A stretch of 64,000 nt of DNA from Tiliqua scincoides (taxonomy: Eukaryota > Chordata > Lepidosauria > Squamata > Scincidae), in NCBI RefSeq assembly GCF_035046505.1, contig NC_089822.1, positions 116,329,307-116,393,306 of the forward strand. Direction: 5' to 3'. The notes beneath the pieces are model-generated. The model did no database searches, was not told where the DNA came from, and worked only from the letters and a program-made list of their open reading frames with translations. Made by a program: the position numbers and the translations under genes. Below, piece by piece: positions 1 through 11,107 of the stretch. Each line of letters begins with the position of its first letter. Within the stretch, counting starts at the first letter, position 1.

Positions 1-153
1 GGGAACAATTCTAATGGTAAGGTGTATGGATGCTTATAGGTCCTGTGGTAAGTAATGGATTGTATTGACATAGATTTTTCCATGTTGTGCTAGGAGTGCT
101 TGACTGCTGATGGTTGTGGCAATAGGCAATGATCCCTGCAGATCATAAACTAA

Positions 154-884
<731 letters not shown>

Positions 885-934
885 GTGCCCAGAAGCTCCC
901 CCATATGCCTCTTGTTTGAAGGAAATTTAATACA

Positions 935-940
935 AATAAA
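935..940 (+). promoter_or_regulatory. RPL10 polyadenylation signal
   Basis: A canonical AATAAA lies 51 bases after the RPL10 stop codon, giving a very short 3' UTR as is usual for ribosomal protein genes. Confidence 0.85.
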
Positions 941-1333
941 CACTTCTTGAGAACTAGCTTCAGTGTGGGACTGTTAAAATTGGGATGAGAGAGTGATTAG
1001 TATGTCCCTGAAAGGTGTGGTTCACTCTCTTTTGGGAATGAAGTGAAGAAGCTTATGAATAAGAGAGTGTGTAATCCCTTTTCAGTGTTTTCCATGGTTC
1101 TTACAATACTGTCTCCTTCAGTATTCTTTCACAAGGCCTTGGCTCAGGTGGAAGAACATCTGCTTTGCATGCAGACGGTCATAGATGTTCAATCCCTTCA
1201 AGCAGGACAGAGGAAAAATTCCTGTCTGAATACTTTGGAGAGTCACTGCCAGTCTGTGTTGAGAATATTCATAGAATTGGAAGATGCCTAGTAGGTCATC
1301 TAGTCCCCTGCCTGTAGCAGAAATCCTCTAGAG

Positions 1334-1471
1334 CAGTGGTTTTCACCCTTTTCAGCCTGGGACCCACTTCTGAGAATGACAATCTGTCTGGGACCCACTG
1401 GAAGTGATATCAGACAGGAAGTGACATCATGGTGATGCCAGAACCAGAAGTGATGTCATCAAGCAGGGTGA
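1334..1471. mobile_element. hAT-type miniature element fragment
   Basis: The sequence opens with CAGTGGTTTTCACCC and carries the 'GGGACCCACTTCTGAGAATG' and 'AAGTGACATCATGGTG' blocks seen in better copies at 2743, 38768, 39716 and 55760. Only one end is preserved. The stretch 941-1333 before it and 1472-1800 after it show no gene that I can support. Confidence 0.6.
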
Positions 1472-1802
1472 CATCACTGTTCTTACCTAGGAACTCAAAC
1501 TGTAAATGACAACAAAATATTCCAGCTCAGAAGTTTCTTACAATTCTCCTCCCCTGCTACAATCATCCGCTCCAGGGTGCCACTCCAGGCTTCCTCTTGC
1601 TTCCCATGGGCTCTGTGGGCAGCAGCAGGCAAAGATGCTGTAGGGATGCTCCCCTGCTCCATTACCAGGTTCCAGGGTGCCTCTCGCCTGCTGCTGCTGG
1701 TGGTGATGATCATCCTCACAGCCCACCCCTCTCCCTCCCTCCCTCCACCAAGATGACCCCGCTGCAGGCTCCCTCTCGCCTACCTGCCAGCCAGCCCAAT
1801 CA

Positions 1803-1878
1803 GGTCTACTCAGAAGTAAGTCCCATTGGAGACAATGGGGCTTACTCCTAGGAAAGTGTGGATGGGATTGGGAAGTGT
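1803..1878. mobile_element. Short 'ACTCAGAAGTAAG' miniature element
   Basis: A roughly 75-bp element centred on CTACTCAGAAGTAAGTCCCA and ending in GGATGGGATTGG. Close copies lie at 13846, 30610, 31365, 31455, 39573 and 46690. The two halves are loosely palindromic (CAGAAGTAAGTCC against GGGGCTTACTCCTAGG). Confidence 0.6.
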
Positions 1879-2183
1879 ACTAGGGGAAGGGCGGACGCTG
1901 CTGCCACCGTAGGTGCACTCTCCTAGGAATGGGGCCGGGCAGCCGCACTCTTGCACAGGAAAAGCTGTACTGAGGTGGATAAATTTATGTACGGAGGGAG
2001 CAGAAGTGCAAGACTTGCAAGGCAAAGTAATTGGAAACAAGTTTGCCTTGTGATGCAAGACTGCTTGTTTTTCAAGCAATTTCTCAATTCTGTGAGAAAC
2101 TGATAGTTATGGACATGGCGTGTTTCAGGCAGCTTGGGCTCCAGTACTAATTTTCCTCTGCAGCTAGGGACATCCTTTATGGT

Positions 2184-2330
2184 TTGCAACCTTTAGTCTC
2201 GAAAGACTATGGTATAAGCCTACAGCACCCGGTATTCCCAGGCGGTCTCCCATCCAAGTACTAACCAGGCCTGACATCCTAGGCATATGGCTTGCTATAG
2301 CAATAGCTTAGCCTACCAGGCCTGACTAAA
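2184..2330 (-). mobile_element. 5S rRNA-derived SINE
   Basis: Read on the minus strand, 2272-2217 matches the 3' half of vertebrate 5S rRNA. The plus-strand text contains GTATTCCCAGGCGGTCTCCC and CCAAGTACTAACCAGGCC, the complement of the 5S region GGTTAGTACTTGGATGGGAG. It is followed directly by a tail (2214-2184, CAACCTTTAGTCTCGAAAGA on the plus strand) that is nearly the same as the 3' end of the LINE fragments at 8951 and 36954. The half matching the 5S 5' end (2273-2330) is degenerate. The structure is that of a 5S-headed SINE moved by that LINE. Confidence 0.75.
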
Positions 2331-2742
2331 ACACCACACAAACTGAGTTTGTGGGTCTGTGCAGAAGTATTCCCCAGCAAACATCAATATAGAAAAAATT
2401 CCCTGGGAGATATTGTTCTGCAGATCACTGAAAGTGCATTTGTGGGAGGACAGAATTGTTCTCTAGGTACTTTTTATCTGGCTGTAGTGTGGCAGCAGAG
2501 TACAGTGCATCCCTGAACCCTTGGCAAAACAAGCTCAATGCATACTATTAAAATTGCCTGTTGTAAGTAGGGTAGATAACACTGTACGTCATTTATATAC
2601 ATTTGTTCTAGATAAAATCAGATTTCCAAAAAATGGGGCTGGTTAAAGAATCATATTGCCCCTTGCCTGCCTAAATGCATGTATTTAACTACTCTTGCAA
2701 AGGAAAATGGTAACAGGACTATGATAGCCAAATGCTTTAGGC

Positions 2743-3046
2743 CAGTAGTTCTCAAACTTTTAGCATCAGGACCCACTTTTTAGAATGAGAATGTCAAGAC
2801 CCACCAGAAGTGACATCATCAAACAGGAAAATTTTTAAAAATCCTAGGCTGCAATCCTACCCATGAGTAAGTCCCATTGTTTATCATTGTTAAAAGCATA
2901 TACATAGTAGCCTGTTGAAAATACAGATCTATAACATTTCCCCAAATGCAGTCACATGCCATTGTAGCATCAAGTCTAATAAATTAAAAATAAAATATTG
3001 AAATGAATGGGAACCCACCTGAAATTGACTCATGACCCACCTAGTG
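2743..3046. mobile_element. hAT-type miniature element (about 300 bp)
   Basis: It opens with CAGTAGTTCTCAAACTTTTA and contains the 'AGAAGTGACATCATC' block. It closes in CCTGAAATTGACTCATGACC and CACCTAGTGGG. It is the same family as 38768-39123 and 39716-40062 in the opposite orientation. Its last bases are cut off by the hairpin at 3048. Confidence 0.7.
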
Positions 3047-3047
3047 G

Positions 3048-3248
3048 GCAATTTGCCACTCTAACACACACCTACAATACATTTGTGTATTGTGTCTTGC
3101 TACAAGCTTTGCCTTAGCAGAAGTTAAAGAGCAGGTTGTAGCTGAGATGTGCAGTCCTTCATGTAACCTGCTCTTTAACTTCTGCTAAGCCAAAACTTGT
3201 AGCAAGACACAATGCACAAATGTAGGTGTGTGTTAGTGGCAAATTGCC
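3048..3248. repeat. Long hairpin (inverted repeat, about 85-90-bp arms)
   Basis: The left arm 3048-3137 and right arm 3165-3248 are near-perfect reverse complements separated by 27 bases. The outer ends are GGCAATTTGCCACT and AGTGGCAAATTGCC. The inner ends are AAGTTAAAGAGCAGGTT and AACCTGCTCTTTAACTT. It lies about 170 bp downstream of the stop codon of the DNase paralogue and interrupts the end of a hAT-type element. It could be a foldback transposon or a local inverted duplication. Confidence 0.85.
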
Positions 3249-3419
3249 TATGTTGAACTTGTAGCACATTTGTCAAAGTCTGTTTGTCTCTGAATGTTCA
3301 ACACATTGCTGCGCTGGGGTAGCACTTCCATTTCTATTTCCAAGTTCCTAAACAGAGGGACACTCCTCACCCCACCCCATTCACCTTTAGTAAAGAGCAA
3401 ACAAAGAATGCTTGAAACT

Positions 3420-6400
3420 TCATAGCTCTCGCTTGACCGTTGGTGCCAGCCGAAGGTCCACCTCCACAGGATAATGGTCACTGATTTCTAGGGCCTGTGG
3501 AAATAAAGAGGGTGCAAATTATGCAGGCTCTGATCGCTTACACAAATTGCTGGTCTGGAGTTTGAGAGAGCACCCCATTACTCACCTCTTCTTCAGACAG
3601 TCGAAGCGCTTGTGTAAAATTGAAAGGCTTGGCTGAGCCAGGTATAATAGCTCTGAGTAGCTCATCCCCATGCACGATGATCCTGTACAAAAAGTGTTTA
3701 AATTGAGATTGACAGACTCCATTCTTGCCCCCAGTAAAATGAACAGGTTAGTCTAAGTGGTCACAGGCAATGGGAGTTGGTGTGCTTTGGAGCTATGATC
3801 AGGCTGATGTTTCTTTCGAGACAACATTATTGCAATATATTTGCAGTGCACATGTAGGGGTGTTACCTTATGATTTGGCCATGGTCTCTACCATGTTTGG
3901 CCACCTCTCTCTTGCTGTGCTTTTTGTTTTTCCTAAAGGCAACCATTAGTGTTTTTGAATGGAGTGGAACACTTAACTTCTCTGGAAGAAGTCATCTGAA
4001 AAACTTCATACCTGTCATAGGCATAGCAAGTCCGGTGGCTGACTGTAGTATCCTCCTTGTCACTGATGAGCCAGTGGAAGGCAAGGTTACTACGCAGGCG
4101 GATCCTGACCCAAGCACTTGCTGGGATGTAGGCGCCAGCAGCATTCAGGTCTCCCAATATCATCACGTTCTGTCGGGATTACAGAGGCAAATGGGTGTGT
4201 GGTGACTGTTTTCCTGGCTCATGTTTTTATCAACCATCATCATGAAGTACCTGAGTGTTCCAGTGTTCTATCAGTTCCATGCATACATCAAACAGCAGGT
4301 CAAGCTCATGGACTGCTTCCCGAGGACTGGCATGGTGTGAGATCAGCACAAAGTCTAGGATTGCTGTAGGGGGTAGGTTTGGGGAGAAGGCTTTGGCTCA
4401 GGTGGTGAGAGGAGATGTCAAGAGTTGTCCCTCCCCACCTTTAAACAGCTTTCCTCACAAGTGCCATTTGCATGCTGCTGGTACTGTCTTGAAGCAGCTC
4501 CATGTCCTCACCTTGTCATCATGCATCTGATTTCCCTATCCCCTGTCCAATCCACCACTTGCTTTGAATGTCATTGAACATTCCAACCAAGCCTATGTGC
4601 ATGCTGTAGGAGCATGGAAAACCCACATAATGAGAGAGTGCGTGCAGACTGCAGTTGCCTGAGAATGTACCTGCTCTTAGAACAAAATCCACCAAGTTTT
4701 TAGCGATTGTAGCCATGAAGCTATGCTAGAAATTGTATGTGAGAAAGGCTTGCTGAAATCTCAAAGGCAGGAATGGTGGCTAAGATTTCCAGACTACTGT
4801 ACTCCAAGCCCTGTGTACACTCCTACCTTGCTGCTGTAATGTACTTGGCTCTGTAAGGAGAACAACTGGCCCCAGATGAAAGAGTACATAAGAACAGCCC
4901 CACTGGATCAGGCCATAGGCCCATCTAGTCCAGCTTCCTGTATCTCACAGCGGCCCACCAAATGCCCAGGGAGCACACCAGATAACAAAAGACCTCATCC
5001 TGGTGCCCTCCCCTACATCTGGCATTCTGACTTAACCCATTCCTAAAATCAGGAGGTTGCGCATACTCATCATGGCTTGTACCCCATAATGGATTTTTCC
5101 TCAAGAAACTCGTCCAATCCCCTTTTAAAGGCGTCTAGGCTAGACGCCAGCACCACATCCTGTGGCAAGGAGTTCCACAGACCGACCACACGCTGAGTAA
5201 AGAAATATTTTCTTTTGTCTGTCCTAACCCGCCCAACACTCAATTTTAGTGGATGTCCCCTGGTTCTGGTATTATGTGAGAGTGTAAAGAGCATCTCCCT
5301 ATCCACTCTGTCCATCCCCTGCATAATTTTGTATGTCTCAATCATGTCCCCCCTCAGGCGTCTCTTTTCTAGGCTGAAGAGGCCCAAACGCCGTAGCCTT
5401 TCCTCATAAGGAAGGTGCCCCAGCCCCGTAATCATCTTAGTCGCTCTCTTTTGCACCTTTTCCATTTCCACTATGTCTTTTTTGAGATGCGGCGACCAGA
5501 ACTGGACACAATACTCCAGGTGTGGCCTTACCATAGATTTGTACAACGGCATTATAATACTAGCCATTTTGTTCTCAATACCCTTCCTAATGATCCCAAG
5601 CATAGAATTGGCCTTCTTCACTGCCGCCGCACATTGGGTCGACACTTTCATCGACCTGTCCACCACCACCCCAAGATCTCTCTCCTGATCTGTCACAGAC
5701 AGCTCAGAACCCATCAGCCTATATCTAAAGTTTTGATTTTTTGCCCCAATGTGCATGACTTTACACTTACTGACATTGAAGCGCATCTGCCATTTTGCTG
5801 CCCATTCTGCCAGTCTGGAGAGATCCTTCTGGAGCTCCTCACAATCACTTCTGGTCTTCACCACTCGGAAAAGTTTGGTGTTGTCTGCAAACTTAGCCAC
5901 TTCACTGCTCAACCCTGTCTCCAGGTCATTTATGAAGAGGTTGAAAAGCACCGGTCCCAGGACAGATCCTTGGGGCACACCGCTTTTCACCTCTCTCCAT
6001 TGTGAAAATTGCCCATTGACACCCACTCTCTGCTTCCTGGCCTCCAACCAGTTCTCAATCCAGGAGAGGACCTGTCCTCTAATTCCCTGACTGTGGAGTT
6101 TTTTCAGTAGCCTTTGGTGAGGGACCGTGTCAAACGCCTTCTGAAAGTCCAGATATCTAATGTCCACGGGTTCTCCCGCATCCACATGCCTGTTGACCTT
6201 TTCAAAGAATTCTATAAGGTTCGTGAGGCAAGACTTACCCTTACAGAAGCCATGCTGACTCTCCCTCAGCAAGGCCTGTTCGTCTAGATTTTTGCCTAAA
6301 TCAACAGATAGTTGAGTTGGATTCCATGTTTGTTCACATGCTGCCTGCAGTTTGTGGGAAATTACCCATTAAGATGGAAAAATGGGAAAGGCTGCATGTC

Positions 6401-9400
6401 AGTCTTAAAACTTAATGGGCTTGCTAATCTGCTTTCTCCCATAACTGTCTTGGAAGTGACTGAGGGCCCAACTAGTTGTGACATCTACTACTGTTAATTT
6501 CCTTTCTGTAAAAGCAACTATTAGGGCCTGACTACTGTGAAGCTAGGTGAAGGGAGTTAACTTTTTTACAAATGCAGACGCACATCTGTTGTATGTATAT
6601 AGTTTTCTCTCTGCAGCTAATAGCAGCTTGGGGAAATTTCTAGTGCAGAAGAAAAAATAAAAGGATTATTAATCCTGTCTCCCAGTGCCACAGGCCACCC
6701 AAATTACTCCCCCCCACCCCGCCGCCCATGGTTGATTTTTGGGAAATAAAAAGACAGCATCTGCTGTTGCATCTCTCCTATGTCTAGCTTGGTTTGCGCT
6801 CTTGAATCATGGATCTATGGACAGCTGTATAAACTTCAGTGTGGAGAAACCAGGCATTACCTGTGCTTGTAGACTGGAAGCGTGCAGCAAAGGGTCCTCT
6901 AGCAAAAGCCTTAGAGTCTCCAGCATCCTCACCCCCAAATTGCCACCAATCAGTAACTGACACAATATCCATCCTATAAAGGAGAAAGAGGAGCAACAAA
7001 AGGAGGGTGCATCCTGAGGAACTTCATAGCACAAAATGTTAGAAATGGGGAATTGCTCTTTGGGGGTGTGCTTTCAAAGTTGCCCATTGTATATAGAAGT
7101 GAACATGGATATGTATCTGTTGCAGACTCATTGGATGCCCTTAACTGAATCATACATGTCTATTTCTAACTGGAAGGGCAATCCCACCTGGACTATCACT
7201 TTATATAGCAGGTGGGGTCTGACGTGACCGAATGTTTCTTCATACAGAAAATGAAGAGCTCCAGACTAGCCTTTTCTCTGGCATTTCTATGTCCAAATAA
7301 TTTTGTTTGGATGGAAGAACATTCTACAATATGAGTCCCAACATTCCACAACATGCTTCATGGGAAGCACGTGTTCTGTCACTGAGCTACGACTCTCTTC
7401 TCCCTGTTGCTGTTCAGGGGTGCTCAGATATTTGGGATCGGCTTTGCTTTTTATTGAAGTCCACCAACTGAGCCGGGGCAACAGAGCCAGGGGCAGTACA
7501 GTGCCTGCAGGTGCAGCCAGACTAAATGGTGGCACACCAATTATCTCATGTACTCCCATAGGCCCAAACATCAGGATGACCTAAATACACATGTGCAGGC
7601 CAACACTGTAGTTACTACAGATCAAAGATTCTCTAAAACTGGCCAGCAAAGCTGCACAAAAACTTGGTGAAAGACAGCCAATGAACACTTGTGTTATATG
7701 GAGTGAGGAATGTTGTGACTGAGGAGAAACCTGAGGCACAAGACTTGCTATTTCTCAAATATAACTCGTGTTTTGGGTTGTTGTTTTTTTTAACTTGCAC
7801 AAGTTGAACCCTCTGGTTCTGTTTGTGGAAATCAGAAGCATTAGGTTTGGTGGAGAGGGGGGTTCTTGTTGAGTGGTTTTCCCTGTTCTCCTGAAAGTTA
7901 CCTATATAGTAAATGTCAGGATGGCTGAGTGGTCTAAGGTGCCAGGCTCAAGGTTGTTCCCTTTCCAGCTCTGGGTGTTCTGGTCTCCGAATGGAGGTAT
8001 GGGTTCAGATCCCACTTCTGACATTACCTATATACAAAGACATTCTGCTCTTTGTAGCTGCCATGCCCAAGCCTCTTGCTCTCCAGGTGCCTGTACTGAT
8101 GGGAGGGATCGTACCTGCCAATAAGAGAAAGCCTATGATGCCACCTTCCTTGCTCTGTCCCCTTCCAGAACTGAGGCAGCATGCTAGGAGATAATGGTTT
8201 TTCTTCTCTTCAAATTTAAGTCACAGGCCACACTGTCGCTATACATTCTCATTAGGGAAGGTAAGACATTGTTCAAGTGGTACGAGATTATTCCTGCAGA
8301 CTGCATTATAATGTGAAAGCAGGTTTGTCTCACATGGATGTACAGAAATGGGGGGGAAAAATCATCCTAGATTCAGAATCTATCTTTCTACAGTGATGTA
8401 GTACAGAAGACCCATATACAATTTTATAAGTAGGAATGATCCTTTCCTTCCCCTTTGGTTGTACAAATGAAAAATTGTTAAATGTAAATAAATATAAAGC
8501 AAAGTCTAATTTTGCAGTATCTAATGGTTAAAATGAGCCGAGTTTGTACTGCTCCAGTCTATAGGTTGGAATGCCATTTTTAAATACCTCCAACATAAAC
8601 ATGCCCTGTGAATAACAAAACAGGCACATCTAGGAGAAAGTGTGCTTGAACCCAACTCATGACTAGAGTTATCACTCAACTGATACCTGTTCAGTTCCCG
8701 CAGCAGTGTCCGAATAGCTGAGCCCTTGGAGTCACGCACCTCTTGCACAGCAGAGATATCACAGCGAGAAAGGATCTGGCAGTGGGAGAATGGAGGGGGC
8801 GTCAGAGCCTACAGCTGGGAACAGGCTTGTTGCTGTGTCCCACCACTGTTTAGCTGTTCTGGGCATTGCCTCACCCACCTCTATAGGTGGCAGGCAGATA
8901 ATGGGGCATGGAATCGGTTGAGACAGAGGCACTTTCTCCTTCAGTGAATGTATTGGCAACCTTCAGTCTCGAAAGACTATGGTATTGCGCTCTGAAAGGT
9001 GGTTCTGGCACAGCGTCTAGTGTGGCTGAAAAGGCCAATCCGGGAGTGACAATCCTTCCACAACGCGAGCAAGTGCAGTATGTCCCTGGTCTGTCTCCCT
9101 GGCTATGGGCCTTCCTTCTTTGCCTCTTAGCCTCAGACTGTTGGCCAAGTGTCTCTTCAAACTGGGAAAGGCCATGCTGCACAGCCTGCCTCCAAGTGGG
9201 CCGCTCAGAGGCCAGGGTTTCCCACTTGTTGAGGTCCATCCCTAAGGCCTTCAGATCCCTCTTGCAGATGTCCTTGTATCGCAGCTGTGGTCTACCTGTA
9301 GGGCGCTTTCCTGTAGGAGTGAATGAGAACTCCTTCAAGAATGAACAATTTTCCTATCAAATATCAGACTGTTCTCAACAAAACACAAGTAACCATATTG

Positions 9401-9994
9401 GCCAGGCACCAAAAAAGGCTGTAGGGATGCCATTTTCTATTTACTACATAGCCATAAGATCAAAGATAGACATTGCCAGTGCTTGCTCCAGGGTTTGGGG
9501 GAAGCAGGGAGCTCCCAGTGAGCTCTGCTTCTTAGTCACTGGGCACCCTCCATTTGGGATATGGGAATGATCAGGAAAGAAACATGGGGTGGGGAGAGAT
9601 TAAGCCTTGGGGGGGGGGGAGTGCAGTGCAGTGGAACACACAATCTGCATCAGAACCGTGTTGGGGTTAATCCCTCCTCCCTCATGCCACAGTCTCAATC
9701 CTTGTGGCCCTATCAATCCCGATACTATTTACAAAATAAAAAAATAAGCAGGATCAAGTGTTGTCACTTTTTGCTAACCAAATGAAGTCTGCCACCAGCA
9801 TAGCTTTTACCTGAAACATGTCATGGACTCACCTGAACAAGAGCTTTTATGACCCTCTGGTTTGCTGCCTTGGCTCTCCCAAAGCTGCGTATGTTGAAAG
9901 CACAGATTTTGAATGTGGCTACCACAAGCTGCGCACCCAGCAGCAGGATGAGCAGAAGGGAGACCGCTGGTGCCATGGCCCTGGGGCACCCCAT
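3420..9994 (-). CDS. DNase I-family nuclease, DNASE1L1-like paralogue A (8 coding exons)
   Basis: Minus-strand coding exons: 9833-9994, 8687-8775, 8028-8114, 6861-6973, 4251-4363, 4012-4169, 3586-3682 and 3420-3494. They sum to 894 nt (297 aa), with GT/AG sites and matching phases throughout. A signal peptide (SLLLILLLGAQLVVA) precedes FKICAFNIRSFG. By comparison with bovine DNase I numbering, Asn7, Arg9, Glu39 and Arg41 (QEVRDS), Tyr76 and Glu78 (SYKEQ), Arg111, His134, Asp168 and Asn170 (LGDLNA), Asp212 (YAYDR) and His252 (ISDHYP) are all present. The usual Arg-Glu-Pro reads Arg-Gly-Pro. The Cys after LGDFNAD is Gly and its partner Cys is shifted by one, so the conserved disulfide is probably absent. 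The protein ends VKREL with no hydrophobic tail, so it is likely secreted. Start 9994 was chosen; Met at 9976 is an alternative. The six internal exon lengths equal those of DNASE1L1 next door. Family membership is sure; orthology is not. Confidence 0.9.
4884..6300 (-). mobile_element. CR1-type LINE, 5'-truncated, with open RT reading frame
   Basis: It lies in intron 4 of DNase paralogue A, in the same orientation. An uninterrupted frame of about 400 codons (6272-5070) covers the reverse transcriptase. Motifs in order are SQHGFCKGKSCLTNLI, YLDFQKAFDTVPHQRL, SGVPQGSVLGPVLFNLFIND, FADNTKLF, then the C-terminal PYEERLRRLGLFSLEKRRLR and VVGLWNSLPQDVV. The catalytic FADD box reads FADN, so the second Asp is lost and this copy should be inactive. 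The 3' end is the typical ACATAAGAACAGCCCCACTG (plus-strand text at 4886). No 5' part or endonuclease is present. Confidence 0.92.
7898..8034 (+). mobile_element. tRNA-Leu insertion with 11-bp direct repeats
   Basis: The direct repeat TTACCTATATA flanks the tRNA-Leu sequence at 7898-7908 and 8024-8034. This looks like a target-site duplication. On the minus strand the repeat is TATATAGGTAA, which contains the last seven bases of exon 3 of the DNase paralogue and its GTAA donor. The insertion therefore left a second copy of the donor 126 bp deeper in the intron. Confidence 0.75.
7915..8022 (+). tRNA. tRNA-Leu (CAA anticodon), intron-containing, probably a non-functional copy
   Basis: The acceptor stem GTCAGGA pairs with TTCTGAC. 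The A box TGGCTGAGTGG is canonical. The anticodon CAA is at 7949-7951, in a loop closed by CCAGG/TCTGG, and is followed by an intron of about 25 bases (7953-7977) as in vertebrate tRNA-Leu(CAA) genes. The long variable arm TCTCCGAATGGAGG is present. The T arm is altered: the loop reads TTCAGAT rather than TTCGAAT, so the invariant A58 is lost, and the first stem pair is an A-C mismatch. The B box is thereby damaged. It lies antisense in intron 3 of DNase paralogue A, ending 4 bp from the exon 3 splice donor. Confidence 0.8.
8951..9315 (-). mobile_element. LINE 3' fragment (same family as 36951-37758)
   Basis: Read on the minus strand it encodes a LINE C-terminus: PTGRPQLRYKDICKRDLKAL, KWETLASERPTWRQAVQHGL and a Cys-rich end (CTCSRCGRIVTPGLAFS). 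It then runs into the 3' end ACCATAGTCTTTCGAGACTG. The Cys/His cluster is more degenerate than in the copy at 36951. It sits in intron 1 of DNase paralogue A. Confidence 0.8.
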
Positions 9995-9999
9995 GTTAT

Positions 10000-10714
10000 C
10001 TGAACATCTGTATCTAGCAGATTGGGAGAAGAATGCCAGCCTGGGGTCATTATTGCTGCATCTGCAGCGAGGCACGGGAGGACACAGCCTTTGTGTAGGC
10101 TGTTGACTATGACGTGACAGTGCAGCAGAGAAAGTGCTGGGTCACTCGAACATAGTCCTCAGCTGGGAGAGAACAGAAGTCCCCATTCCTAACTTCCCCT
10201 CCCCCCACCCTTGATTCCACTATCCAAACCACCTATAAATTACCCTTGGGAATGAGCTAATTTCCTGAAAAAGCAGCCTCAGGAATTTTCAGGAAAGACC
10301 TTGTCAAAAATTTCCTGAGAATCTAAGTTTCCTGGGTCTGTTCTGCTTCATTCATCCTTTCTTTTACCAATCCTTTCAGACCTGTTTTTGCTAAATGAGT
10401 GAAACACCAATGTGACAGCAGAGGTTATATTTCTATCATATTATACATATTTTAAAAATACTTTGTTGGAAATGTGACATCAAGAAGAAAGTCTTCCATC
10501 TAGGACCATATTTTTTATTCACAATTGTTACAATTTTAAGCATTAAGAGGGGAAAACAGGCATAAAACAAGGGTTTTGCAAGTTGATAGACACATTATGC
10601 TCTTTGTTGGACACCCGGAAACCTCACTGAGGAAAGTGCAAACAGAGGTGGACTGTTTTAGCAAGGCTTAACTGTTTCCTGTAGAAACCAGTACTCCTTA
10701 AATTTTACCTTTTA
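10000..10714. other. 5' flank of DNase paralogue A, no gene seen
   Basis: This should hold the promoter and any non-coding first exon of the paralogue. I see no CpG island, no clear TATA box and no recognisable element. Confidence 0.5.
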
Positions 10715-10925
10715 GCTACATTTTCTAATCCTGCCCTTCCTCTGAGGAATTCAGGCCAGCATACAGTTCTTCCCTTTCATCTTCACAACAATCTGTGAGG
10801 TAGATTAAACTTGAGAATATGAGATTGCCCCAAGTTTGCCCCAATGAGCTTTACGGCTGAGTGAGAATTTGAACATGGGTGTGCCTGGCCCTCTAACCCT
10901 TATCACACACCACACCAACTCTCTC
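10715..10925 (-). mobile_element. MIR-like CORE-SINE
   Basis: The plus-strand text shows CTTCACAACAATCTGTGAGG, then CAAGTTTGCCCCAATGAGCT and GAATTTGAACATGGG, ending near CACACCACACC. This is the reverse complement of a tRNA-headed CORE-SINE. Better copies are at 25930 and 38565. Confidence 0.65.
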
Positions 10926-11107
10926 TTTAAAACTGCTTCACTTAGACTGAATCATGCTCTACATTTTTATAGGCAACACTGAAAAAAGTAGGAAGGCACC
11001 AACAGGTATAGAATTCCAGGAAGCATGACAGAGGTCCAGAAAAGCATTTCCTCCATATTCATCATTGAGGTGAGAATTCTGATCAAGAATCACTGGAATT
11101 CAACTAA

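Noticed and set aside
5415-6005. Open frame of 196 codons on the plus strand
   Set aside because: It is the antisense shadow of the CR1-type reverse transcriptase frame.
7230-7310. Minus-strand peptide SLELFIFCMK as a DNase exon
   Set aside because: No flanking splice sites and no Gly-Arg or Lys-Glu motif.
8116-8172. Alternative exon 3 for the DNase paralogue (GRGQSKEGG-like text)
   Set aside because: It lacks the conserved Tyr-Lys-Glu and final Tyr-Arg. The exon at 8028-8114 carries both and has the exact length of exon 3 in DNASE1L1.
8908-9570. Open frame of 220 codons on the plus strand
   Set aside because: It is the antisense shadow of the LINE fragment at 8951-9315.
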